From Methylococcaceae bacterium NSP1-1 (lineage in GTDB: Bacteria > Pseudomonadota > Gammaproteobacteria > Methylococcales > Methylomonadaceae): a DNA stretch of 14,028 bases. The first letter of the stretch is position 1. Every line of letters begins with the position of its first letter. The stretch is from contig NQJG01000005.1 of the NCBI GenBank assembly GCA_002256465.1, positions 1 to 14,028 of the forward strand, given 5' to 3'. The notes under the pieces were generated by a model. That model made no database searches, was not told the DNA's origin, and was given only the letters and a program-made list of their open reading frames with translations. Below are positions 1 to 6,211 of the stretch, piece after piece. The translations under genes and the position numbers were made by a program.

Positions 1-510
1 TTAAGCTATACCGGTACAATACTGGTTTTTATCGAATATCTGTCGATAGCATCATCCGGTCTTTTGTTGGGTTCAGGCCTGGTGCTGGGCAGCGCCATCA
101 TTTTTTCCTGGTTTGTCATGGGCAGCGGCGTTATGACGCAGCGCATAGGCTCCGCACGTTTTACCGCTTACACGATGACAGTTGCCAGTGTCGCAACATT
201 AGTGCATTTTGCTTTCCGGCATAGTGCTGAGCTTACACGATTATCCTCCCTCCCATACGCCGCGTGGGATCGTGTTTACAGTCTGGCATTAATCATGGCA
301 GTTTTTTCTACCGTGTTGCCGGCATTTTTCATGAATGCCGGCATACGCAGAATCGGTGCGGGATCAGCGTCTATTATCAGCACGACTGGCCCGGTTGCAA
401 CCCTGGTTTTGGCCTATATGCTATTGGGTGAGGCGATTACCCCAATTCAGTTGGCGGGTACTTTTTTTGTGTTAGCGGGAGTATATGTGGTGAGTCGAGT
501 TAAATCGTGA
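1..510 (+). CDS. EamA/DMT-family transporter, 3' part (5' end outside window)
   Basis: The frame is open from base 1 to the TGA at 508-510, so only the C-terminal ~169 residues are present. An internal TTG at 64 is not needed as a start, because the frame continues upstream without a stop. The protein is very hydrophobic, with about five membrane segments. It ends in the pattern of a second EamA repeat: a run near IGAGSASIISTTGPVATL, then LLGEAITPIQLAGTFFVLAG and a short basic tail. EamA proteins are inner-membrane drug/metabolite exporters built of two five-helix repeats; the substrate cannot be read from sequence. The gene ends 150 bases before a separate lipoprotein gene on the same strand. 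Family assignment is firm, function unknown. Confidence 0.85.
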   Translation, partial: LSYTGTILVFIEYLSIASSGLLLGSGLVLGSAIIFSWFVMGSGVMTQRIGSARFTAYTMTVASVATLVHFAFRHSAELTRLSSLPYAAWDRVYSLALIMAVFSTVLPAFFMNAGIRRIGAGSASIISTTGPVATLVLAYMLLGEAITPIQLAGTFFVLAGVYVVSRVKS

Positions 511-517
511 TTTTTAC

Positions 518-573
518 CCGGATTATTATTGTGGTGTAGAATTGCTGGGAATTTCTCTATTGTTCTAATCCGG
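518..573. repeat. Inverted repeat after the EamA gene
   Basis: CCGGATTA at 518-525 is matched by its exact reverse complement TAATCCGG at 566-573, with about 40 bases between. Inside, AGAATT (538-543) and AATTTCT (551-557) can form a second, bulged stem. It lies just past the transporter stop codon. There is no U-run after it, so it may be a structured 3' end rather than a classical intrinsic terminator. Confidence 0.4.
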
Positions 574-589
574 TCTACCAAGCTAAAAT
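560..589 (+). promoter_or_regulatory. Possible sigma70 promoter for the lipoprotein gene
   Basis: TTGTTC at 560-565 and TAAAAT at 584-589 are separated by 18 bases and lie about 75 bases before the lipoprotein start. A short palindrome, TGTCC-T-GGACA, follows at 594-604 near the expected transcript start and could be an operator. The match is only moderate and the -35 element overlaps the inverted repeat described above. Confidence 0.3.
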
Positions 590-661
590 CTCCTGTCCTG
601 GACAATAATTAAGAATTAGACTAGATTCCCACCTCATCAACCAACTATATTGCAAGGAATT

Positions 662-1117
662 ATGAAAAAATTGATCGGCTTTTTTATTCTAGTATCGATA
701 ACGTCTTGTTCCACCGTCCCGCAATCGCAAAGGGTGGAGGAAGTACAACCCGGCTTTGTAATATTGGATGTTCTGCTTTACCGTCCAGTGGGTTTGATTG
801 CAACTGTTATTGGCACCGGGGCGTTTATAGGGATGAGTCCGTTAACGGCCTTGGCATCCATACCTGCACCACATGATGCGTTTGTCAAAACCGGCAAGAT
901 TTTAATTCTCTCGCCCGCCGCCTATACGTTCATTAGACCGGTAGGTGACCGAAGCTTTCCATATAATTTGCCGCAGTATAAACATAGACCGATTGCAAGA
1001 CAGAACAATGTCGAACCTTATAAAAACGCCGTGATACCAAAGCAACGCCCTGTAACTCCCACAGTACCGTATGCGCAGCCGCCGCTGCGTTACCCTGATA
1101 CTGGCAAGGGCTTGTAG
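662..1117 (+). CDS. Small predicted lipoprotein of a conserved proteobacterial family, function unknown
   Basis: The start chosen is the ATG at 662, preceded by AAGGA at 654-658, rather than the TTG at 650; it gives 151 residues. Residues 1-16 form a lipoprotein signal (two lysines, hydrophobic core, ITSC), with Cys16 as the predicted lipidation site. The mature part has a hydrophobic stretch (about residues 30-65) containing a LLYRPVGLIATVIGTGAF-like segment and then YTFIRPVGD. This resembles short proteins in Pseudomonas and relatives that are often loosely called multidrug transporters without evidence. The C-terminal third is rich in proline, basic residues and tyrosine and looks disordered. 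It converges on yggX. Lipoprotein status is well supported; the role is unknown. Confidence 0.75.
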   Translation: MKKLIGFFILVSITSCSTVPQSQRVEEVQPGFVILDVLLYRPVGLIATVIGTGAFIGMSPLTALASIPAPHDAFVKTGKILILSPAAYTFIRPVGDRSFPYNLPQYKHRPIARQNNVEPYKNAVIPKQRPVTPTVPYAQPPLRYPDTGKGL

Positions 1118-1178
1118 TTTTCAGGCCCGCAATATGGTAAGCATTAGCGAACTGCATCAAACCGAGGCTACCGCCATC

Positions 1179-1252
1179 GTAGGCTGAACAACGTGAAACC
1201 CGGCAGTCGCAAATGACACCGGGGTTCTGCAATCGCTGAAAAACCAGCCTAC
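1179..1252. repeat. Nested inverted repeat between convergent genes
   Basis: The outer arms GTAGGCTG (1179-1186) and CAGCCTAC (1245-1252) are exact reverse complements. The inner arms GAAACCCGG (1195-1203) and CCGGGGTTC (1219-1227) pair over 9 positions with one mismatch around a 15-base loop. The structure fills the gap between the lipoprotein gene and yggX, which converge, so a bidirectional transcription end or a dispersed palindromic element is plausible. No T-run is adjacent. Confidence 0.4.
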
Positions 1253-1278
1253 CAAATATTATCGTTAAAATTCAGCAA

Positions 1279-1551
1279 TCAGGACTTTGGCGGCACATAG
1301 CCCTCAGGCATCTCGTTGTTGCCTTCAAAGAGAAACTTGGTCCTTTCTTCTGCCAAAAATGCCCTGGCTTTGGGGTCAAAACTGGCTAATCTATTCTCAT
1401 TAATAAGCATGGTTTGTCGGGTTAACCATTCTTTCCAGGCTTGTTTGGATATTTTTTCATATATTTCCTGGCCTTTAGGTCCTGGAAATGGCGGTTCATC
1501 AAAGCCTTCGGCTTCTATACCCAATTTTACGCACTTAACCATTCTAGTCAT
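1279..1551 (-). CDS. yggX: YggX, probable Fe(2+)-trafficking / oxidative damage protection protein
   Basis: 90 residues, the usual length for the family. The conserved layout is visible: an N-terminal MTRMVKCVKLG segment with the conserved Cys7, AEGFDEPPFPG, the helix IYEKISKQAWKEWLTRQTML, INENRL and the C-terminal FLFEG...EGYVPP. YggX is a small cytoplasmic protein that protects iron-sulfur clusters from oxidants and is thought to handle Fe(II). It begins two bases after the mutY stop, with GAGGAT as ribosome binding site inside the end of mutY, so the two are almost certainly one transcript. The pairing makes sense because MutY carries a 4Fe-4S cluster. mutY-yggX is a long-known gene pair in gammaproteobacteria. 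Confidence 0.97.
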   Translation of the reverse strand: MTRMVKCVKLGIEAEGFDEPPFPGPKGQEIYEKISKQAWKEWLTRQTMLINENRLASFDPKARAFLAEERTKFLFEGNNEMPEGYVPPKS

Positions 1552-1553
1552 TG

Positions 1554-2597
1554 TTATCCTCGTGTGTGATGTTGCAACAGCAGTTTAATAGGCGCTGGTA
1601 ATCCCAGAGTGTTAATCTGTTCAGCGTTATACCAGACAGTATGACTGCCTTCCATAACAAAATTTATAGGGTTATCCGTTTGGATAAGAACCGGCGTGTA
1701 GTCCAAATGGTAATGGGAAAAGGTGTGGCGCCGGGTTGCCAGTATTTGCGAATCGCCTATAGGCATGTTTTTTGTCAAACACCAGTTGTGCGCGGATTCA
1801 ATGCCATCAAATTCCGGAAGGCTCCATAAGCCGCCCCAGATGCCGGTGGGCGGCCTTTTTTCCAGTAAGATCTGCTTGAGATTATTGCTCAGTAACAAGA
1901 AAAAAAGTCGTTTAACCGGCAAGGTTTTAGCGGGTTTAGGCGTCGGCAATAGGGATACAGTCCTGGTAATTCTGGCCAAACAATGGCTCTCAAGCGGGCA
2001 ATCCTCGCAGGCAGGTTTACTGCGCGTACAAATTGTCGCGCCTAAATCCATTATGGCCTGGGTGTAATCAGCGACACGCTCTACGGGTGTCAGATAGGCG
2101 CTGATAGCCCATAATTGCTTATTAACCTGGCTATTTCCAGGCCAGCCGGAAATAGCTTTAAATCGGGCCAGTACTCTTTTTACGTTGCCATCCAGTATGG
2201 GATGGCTTTTTTTAAAGGCGATGCTCAAGATAGCTCCAGCTGTCGATAACCCGATGCCGGGCAATGCGCTGAGTTCATCCAGCGTATCGGGGAAACGACC
2301 TAGTTCCACTATAAGCTGAGCGGTTTTATGCAGGTTGCGGGCGCGAGCGTAATAACCCAAACCTGACCAACGATGTAATATTTCATCAATAGGCGCTTGC
2401 GCCAGACATTCCATGGTAGGGAATTTCTCTACGAACGCATTAAAGTACGGAATAACGGTCGCAACCTGGGTTTGTTGTAGCATCGTTTCCGAAAGCCATA
2501 CACGATAAGGCGAAATGTCTTGTTGCCAGGGCAGGTCTTTTCGGCCTTGTTGATCGAACCAGGCGAGGATGTGTTGTTGGAAGGCTGACGGATTCAT
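1554..2597 (-). CDS. mutY: MutY, A/G-specific adenine DNA glycosylase
   Basis: 347 residues, normal for MutY. It removes adenine mispaired with 8-oxoguanine in base excision repair. Visible elements are LPWQ near residue 22, SETMLQQTQVATVIPYF with the catalytic Glu37, the helix-hairpin-helix LPGIGLSTAGAI (112-123), LDGNVKRVLAR with the catalytic Asp136, and the cluster ligands Cys190, Cys197, Cys200 and Cys206 (spacing 6-2-5). A NUDIX-like C-terminal domain for 8-oxoG recognition spans about 225-347. The ATG start matches the family N-terminus, but no Shine-Dalgarno sequence precedes it: the upstream bases on this strand are C-rich. A BIME-like repeat ends about 20 bases upstream. It lies between an asmA-type gene and yggX, a conserved order. 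Confidence 0.97.
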   Translation of the reverse strand: MNPSAFQQHILAWFDQQGRKDLPWQQDISPYRVWLSETMLQQTQVATVIPYFNAFVEKFPTMECLAQAPIDEILHRWSGLGYYARARNLHKTAQLIVELGRFPDTLDELSALPGIGLSTAGAILSIAFKKSHPILDGNVKRVLARFKAISGWPGNSQVNKQLWAISAYLTPVERVADYTQAIMDLGATICTRSKPACEDCPLESHCLARITRTVSLLPTPKPAKTLPVKRLFFLLLSNNLKQILLEKRPPTGIWGGLWSLPEFDGIESAHNWCLTKNMPIGDSQILATRRHTFSHYHLDYTPVLIQTDNPINFVMEGSHTVWYNAEQINTLGLPAPIKLLLQHHTRG

Positions 2598-2616
2598 AAG
2601 GGGGGCGGCAATACTT

Positions 2617-2660
2617 GTAGGGGCGACAGATTCGCCCTAGGCGACTAAAGTCGCCTCCAC
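2617..2660. repeat. BIME-like pair of REP-type hairpins upstream of mutY
   Basis: Two adjacent palindromes are seen: GGGCGA (2621-2626) with TCGCCC (2632-2637) around a 5-base loop, and AGGCGAC (2639-2645) with GTCGCCT (2650-2656) around TAAA. The outer ends, GTAGGGGCGA (2617-2626) and the reverse complement of 2651-2660 (GTGGAGGCGA), match at 8 of 10 positions. The element is thus two similar units head to head, the layout of bacterial interspersed mosaic elements. The GTAGGGGCGA end resembles the GTAGGAGCGA head of REP sequences known from Pseudomonas. Identification as a dispersed family is inference, because only one copy is in the window. Confidence 0.55.
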
Positions 2661-2664
2661 TAGA

Positions 2665-2700
2665 TTCAAGGTGAAAAAAATAAGCATTTTTCGCTTTGAA
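2665..2700 (-). terminator. Possible weak terminator after the asmA-type gene
   Basis: Arms at 2665-2678 and 2687-2700 pair over 14 positions with two G-T wobbles. Read on the minus strand, a shorter AAGC/GCTT stem is followed by a run of seven Ts. It begins four bases past the stop of the asmA-type gene. The stem is AT-rich and the T-run lies within the larger arm, so termination would be leaky and mutY could still be read from the same transcript. Confidence 0.35.
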
Positions 2701-2703
2701 CCT

Positions 2704-4848
2704 CTAATGTTTTTTAAAAAGGCCTTTTAATAAATCACCTACACCAGGCCCTAATTTTTTATCAATTTTATCCGCTATTTTGTCTATTTTTTCCTGGTTT
2801 TTATCGACAAATTTCTCTATTTTGGCTTTATTTTTTTCAGTTAACAATGATGATACATCAAGCGTATAAGTCGGCTTGCTGAATGTGCCGGCAACAATAA
2901 TATTGATAGGTGTGTCATGGATCTGCTCCGGTTCAGTTGCGGTAGCTTTTGTCTTAATAAAGGTGGCAATAAATTTATAATCCAGTTTCTCTGTATTTAG
3001 ATCTGCGTTGCCCTTACCATTGATATGAATTCTGGAGGCTGTGGCAACGAGATCATTGTTTTGGAAGAGGCCGTTATTGAGGGTTGCCGTTCCTTTTATT
3101 TCAGAAAATAGTGTCTGATCATTTTTGTTATTGGCGGGTAGTGCAGATTCCTTGATTAAGGCTTTGGCGTGATCAATAATTTTTTGCAGATTAAAGCCTT
3201 TGACTACACTATCTTTAAACAAAAAACTTAAGCTGCCATTGAGTGAGGATTTCAGTTCATCGGCATTGTTACCGTGTCCCTGCAGTTGTGCTGATGCGTC
3301 AACAATTCCACTCATTCGAGCTTCGCCTTTAAAGTCCTTAAGTAAAGGTTCAATTTGTACATGACTTATTTTTTCGTTTAAAGCCAGAGCCGGTTTTTTG
3401 TTACGCAGATCGACGCTGAGATTGCCGTTATAGGAGCCTTGATAAAAGGCTTTAGCGGATTGTTGCGTTTTGATAACTCCATCCTTCGCGCTCAGGTTTA
3501 ACTGGATGTCCTGCATGGACAAGCCATTAATTTTAAGCTTGCCCAACGATAATTGGCCATCGATATTCAATTTCCTTAAAGTCTCTACCGGCAAAGCGGA
3601 AGCGGCTGCCGCTAAGGCGACTGCCGGGCTGGTTATTGGCTTGGAGGATTTACCGGCGACGGGCGGCAAATAACGATCAACATCAATGGCATCAGCCGTT
3701 AAATTAAAAGCGATAAGGGGTTGAGCAAAGTCTTTTATTCTGGTTGAGCCTTTAATTTGGGTATCATCCAGAGTCATTGCCAGGTTTTGCAAATCCACCG
3801 AGTTTTCTGAGGTCAGCAGGTTAAAGTTGACTGCCGACTTACTCAAGGCATTGGCATCCTGCATAACAGGAATTTTAATGCCCAGCTGCTTCATGAGCTG
3901 AGCTGGACTAAAGACAGCAATGCTAACGGGGCCTTGAAATGAGGGCTTGTCTTTAATATTGTTACCGGTAATTTCGGCAGAGAGTGTTACATCTTTCGAC
4001 TTCAACTGTAATCCGGACACTTTAACCGTCTGTTTGGACATATCCAGTGCAGCATCGGCAACAGTAAGCATAGCCGTTAGCGATTTGCCGGGTACGTTTT
4101 CGCCTTCCGATGTTGTTTGCAAATCACTTTGGCTTAACAAAATCGTATCTAGTTTTTCGTTAACCGTTAACTTGGTCGTTAGTTTGATAGACTCTGTAAA
4201 TTTTGTTTCGGGATTCAAAATGACCAGGGAAAGATCAACAGCAACCGGTTCATCATAAGAAAATCTGTCGATATTAAGGTTAACGTCTTTTATGAGCAGG
4301 TGTTTTCCTGAACGCTGATCATCCCAGTTAATTTGGGCATTTTCCATGGCAATACCGCCGATAGTTAAAACTCCCGGCGCTTCGGTTTCCTCTTGTATGC
4401 CGATGTTACTAGCAGGCGGAGAAGGGGTGGTTTTTGTTGCATACAATGCTGTTAAATCTTTCCAGTTACTTTCGCCCTGTGGGTTTCTTGCAAGATTTAG
4501 AGTTAGCCCTTTTAAAACCAAGCGGCTAATTTCAACTTTTTTTGTTAATAACGGCAATAACTTAACTTTTATATCGCTTTCCTCCAGGGTTGCAAAGGGC
4601 TTATCCTGAAAGGCTGCGGCATTGCCCAAAGCCATTTTACCTGTTGAGATGCCTAGCCATGGGAAAATCGATAATTTTAAATCGCCTGACAATGTTAAAT
4701 CACGGCCGGTTTTGTCTTTAACAGCGGCGGCAATCTCGGGCTTGAAGTTATTCGGATCAATGAAAAAAGGCAGGGTAATGATCGTGATAACTATCAGAAA
4801 GGCTATTGCCGCAATGATTGATAGGATGATTTTAACGGGTTTTCCCAC
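2704..4848 (-). CDS. AsmA family protein
   Basis: 714 residues. An N-terminal membrane anchor (about residues 6-27) is followed by the AsmA N-terminal pattern: FIDPNNFKPEIAAAVKDKTGRDLTLSGDLKLSIFPWLGI, then a long beta-rich periplasmic region with many NAD/NWDDQ-type turns. An AsmA C-terminal domain lies near residues 510-600 (GIVDASAQLQGHGN, GSLSFLFKD, GFNLQKIIDHAKAL). The last 35 residues are a lysine-rich helix. The start is a GTG with AGGA seven bases upstream; no better upstream start is seen. AsmA-like proteins form long grooves that carry lipids between inner and outer membrane, and the asmA-mutY-yggX order is common in gammaproteobacteria. Which AsmA subgroup it is cannot be settled here. 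Confidence 0.92.
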   Translation of the reverse strand: MGKPVKIILSIIAAIAFLIVITIITLPFFIDPNNFKPEIAAAVKDKTGRDLTLSGDLKLSIFPWLGISTGKMALGNAAAFQDKPFATLEESDIKVKLLPLLTKKVEISRLVLKGLTLNLARNPQGESNWKDLTALYATKTTPSPPASNIGIQEETEAPGVLTIGGIAMENAQINWDDQRSGKHLLIKDVNLNIDRFSYDEPVAVDLSLVILNPETKFTESIKLTTKLTVNEKLDTILLSQSDLQTTSEGENVPGKSLTAMLTVADAALDMSKQTVKVSGLQLKSKDVTLSAEITGNNIKDKPSFQGPVSIAVFSPAQLMKQLGIKIPVMQDANALSKSAVNFNLLTSENSVDLQNLAMTLDDTQIKGSTRIKDFAQPLIAFNLTADAIDVDRYLPPVAGKSSKPITSPAVALAAAASALPVETLRKLNIDGQLSLGKLKINGLSMQDIQLNLSAKDGVIKTQQSAKAFYQGSYNGNLSVDLRNKKPALALNEKISHVQIEPLLKDFKGEARMSGIVDASAQLQGHGNNADELKSSLNGSLSFLFKDSVVKGFNLQKIIDHAKALIKESALPANNKNDQTLFSEIKGTATLNNGLFQNNDLVATASRIHINGKGNADLNTEKLDYKFIATFIKTKATATEPEQIHDTPINIIVAGTFSKPTYTLDVSSLLTEKNKAKIEKFVDKNQEKIDKIADKIDKKLGPGVGDLLKGLFKKH

Positions 4849-4980
4849 AATTTTTTCCTGGTGTTAAAAAAGTGTAATGATTGGCTATTATGGAATATCA
4901 TGCAGCCCTGTTGCTAGTTAAATTCTAGCCGGAATCAATGATTTTGTATTACTTAATAATAATTAAAGAGGGGTGGAAAG
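4849..4980. promoter_or_regulatory. Divergent promoter region, asmA-type gene / small membrane protein
   Basis: These 132 bases separate two genes reading away from each other, so promoters in both directions are expected. It is AT-rich with a small inverted repeat, GCTAG (4913-4917) and CTAGC (4925-4929). No pair of -35/-10 boxes is convincing on either strand. Confidence 0.35.
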
Positions 4981-5268
4981 ATGTTGTTTTTAGCTAAATT
5001 TGCCGGAATTGCTGTTCTTGTATGGTTTTATTTAACTGCAAAAGATAAAGGCGAGCAGCCTTTTAAGTGGGCTATTATAGGGCTAATAGGTTATTGGATT
5101 GCATGGTGGGCAGTTAGGCTGACGGTAGTTGCCGCTTTATCAGGACTCGTTGCCAAAAGCCCCATGATGACATTTATAGTTATTCAGATACCGGCTCTTT
5201 GTGCTATTGCAGCAGCTTTTTTAATCAGGAAGAAATTAATTGCGGATGCGGATGCCGCTAAAAAATAA
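4981..5268 (+). CDS. Small hypothetical inner-membrane protein
   Basis: 95 residues starting at ATG with a GAGGGG-type ribosome binding site about 10 bases upstream. Three hydrophobic segments are seen at about residues 4-20, 29-53 (containing the tryptophan-rich YWIAWWAVR) and 62-82. A short charged tail, RKKLIADADAAKK, follows and probably lies in the cytoplasm by the positive-inside rule. It resembles small membrane proteins of unknown role. It is divergent from the asmA-type gene and convergent with the peroxiredoxin gene, so it is probably transcribed alone. I do not recognise a named family. Confidence 0.75.
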   Translation: MLFLAKFAGIAVLVWFYLTAKDKGEQPFKWAIIGLIGYWIAWWAVRLTVVAALSGLVAKSPMMTFIVIQIPALCAIAAAFLIRKKLIADADAAKK

Positions 5269-5280
5269 AGAAACAAGGCG

Positions 5281-5331
5281 CAAGGTTCAAGAGTTAAATT
5301 CATTAACCTTGAACCTTGAACCTTGAACCTT
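5281..5331. terminator. Strong hairpin with 7-bp tandem repeats between convergent genes
   Basis: CAAGGTTCAAG (5281-5291) pairs perfectly with 5308-5318, and GTTAA (5293-5297) with TTAAC (5303-5307). The result is a 16-bp stem with one bulged base and a 5-base loop. The right arm is part of 3.6 copies of the 7-mer CCTTGAA (5307-5331), so the left arm can also pair one repeat further on, at 5315-5325. It lies between two convergent stop codons and touches the peroxiredoxin end. A bidirectional terminator is the simplest reading, though no clean T-run is attached. Confidence 0.5.
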
Positions 5332-5333
5332 AT

Positions 5334-5936
5334 TTACAGTTTATCTGCATTTTTATCCAGGTATTCTGCAACGCCTGCAGGGCTCGCATTCATGCCTGAA
5401 TCGCCTTTATTCCAGCCGGCTGGACAGACTTCGCCATGTTCTTCGAAAAATTGTAATGCATCAATCATACGCAACAATTCATCCATATTACGGCCTAACG
5501 GCAGATCGTTTACAACCTGATGACGAACGACGCCACCACGGTCAATCAGGAAAGTGCCACGGTAAGCAACACCACCGCCCGCCTCAACATCATAATCCTT
5601 AACGATAGAGTGAGTTAAATCAGCTGCCAGTGTATAACGGACAGGGCCTATACCACCTTTGTTGATGGGTGTGTTGCGCCATGCATTGTGGGTAAAATGA
5701 GAGTCTATAGATACCGCAATAACTTCAACACCACGGCTTTTGAATTCATCGATACGGTGATCTAAAGCGATCAGTTCACTTGGACAAACAAAAGTAAAAT
5801 CCAGCGGATAGAAAAATACGACGGCATATTTACCGCTCGTGGCTCCAGAAAAGCTGAACGAATCAACTATTTGACCATCGCCCAGTACGGCAGGAACTGT
5901 AAAATCAGGTGCTTGTTTACCTACTAATACGCTCAT
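5334..5936 (-). CDS. Typical 2-Cys peroxiredoxin (AhpC/TSA family)
   Basis: 200 residues. The peroxidatic motif PLDFTFVC places Pro44, Thr48 and Cys51 in the active site, with Arg126 in VAYRGTF as the conserved arginine. The resolving cysteine is Cys171 in EVCPAGW. It reduces hydrogen peroxide and organic peroxides in the cytoplasm by forming an intersubunit disulfide that is then reduced, usually by thioredoxin. A GGIG motif (94-97) is present, but the C-terminal YF motif of over-oxidation-sensitive eukaryotic enzymes is YL here. Length and C-terminal arm fit the longer Prx1-like group more than the 187-residue enterobacterial AhpC, and no ahpF is adjacent. ATG start with GGAG at 5944-5947. 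It has its own divergent upstream region. Confidence 0.95.
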   Translation of the reverse strand: MSVLVGKQAPDFTVPAVLGDGQIVDSFSFSGATSGKYAVVFFYPLDFTFVCPSELIALDHRIDEFKSRGVEVIAVSIDSHFTHNAWRNTPINKGGIGPVRYTLAADLTHSIVKDYDVEAGGGVAYRGTFLIDRGGVVRHQVVNDLPLGRNMDELLRMIDALQFFEEHGEVCPAGWNKGDSGMNASPAGVAEYLDKNADKL

Positions 5937-6084
5937 TGATTATCTCCAAAAATATTGAAAAAGCAAAAGGTTATGGACTTATTACTAGCCACTGTCGCAG
6001 TGGTATAAACATATTCTACACTGAATTAGTCGGTAATTGTCCAGTGTTGTTATTTTTAACTTGCTTTTATGTCAGCTTTAGCGA

Positions 6085-6112
6085 TAATTTGTAATTAATG
6101 GATTACAAATTA
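6085..6112. promoter_or_regulatory. 11-bp perfect inverted repeat, candidate operator
   Basis: TAATTTGTAAT (6085-6095) and ATTACAAATTA (6102-6112) are exact reverse complements separated by 6 bases. The site lies 99 bases before the AP2-domain gene and about 150 before the peroxiredoxin gene. The two-fold symmetry and AT-rich arms fit binding by a dimeric regulator. A stem-loop in RNA is the alternative. Confidence 0.45.
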
Positions 6113-6162
6113 CAGCAACTCTGAATTTTTAAAGGAATACTCCAAAGTTTGGCAACATAGCC

Positions 6163-6189
6163 TTGCTGTTAAATTCGAATACATATAAT
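6163..6189 (+). promoter_or_regulatory. Candidate promoter of the AP2-domain gene
   Basis: A perfect TATAAT at 6184-6189 is preceded by TTGCTG at 6163-6168. The spacer is 15 bases, short for sigma70. Transcription would begin near 6196, immediately before the GAGGGGG ribosome binding site (6197-6203), giving a leader of about 16 bases. Confidence 0.4.
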
Positions 6190-6211
6190 TCTTGTCGAGG
6201 GGGATTATTCT

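Larger units (their letters stand above)
5937..6211. promoter_or_regulatory. Divergent regulatory region, peroxiredoxin / AP2-domain gene
   Basis: These 275 bases hold no convincing gene. On the minus strand, TGGACA (6037-6042) and TAGAAT (6012-6017) are 19 bases apart and could drive the peroxiredoxin, leaving a leader of about 70 bases. That leader includes a perfect hairpin CCACTG-TCG-CAGTGG (5989-6003). The plus-strand promoter and a large inverted repeat are listed separately. The 19-base spacer is longer than ideal, so the minus promoter is tentative. No confident OxyR-type site was recognised. Confidence 0.35.

Noticed and set aside
1179..1206. parS-like sequence around ACGTGAAAC at 1191-1199
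   Set aside because: Only 11 of 16 bases match the TGTTTCACGTGAAACA consensus and the left half is wrong. A second CACGTG at 8290-8295 lies inside parA and matches only 9 of 16. No credible parS was seen in the window.
933..1232. Minus-strand frame of 99 codons overlapping the lipoprotein end and the nested repeat
   Set aside because: Composition is shadow-like, it crosses a structured intergenic repeat, and the opposite strand holds a gene with a signal peptide and ribosome site.
5307..5331. Tandem 7-mers as a CRISPR-like or VNTR array
   Set aside because: Under four copies, no spacers, and too short for any CRISPR repeat; best read as part of the hairpin.
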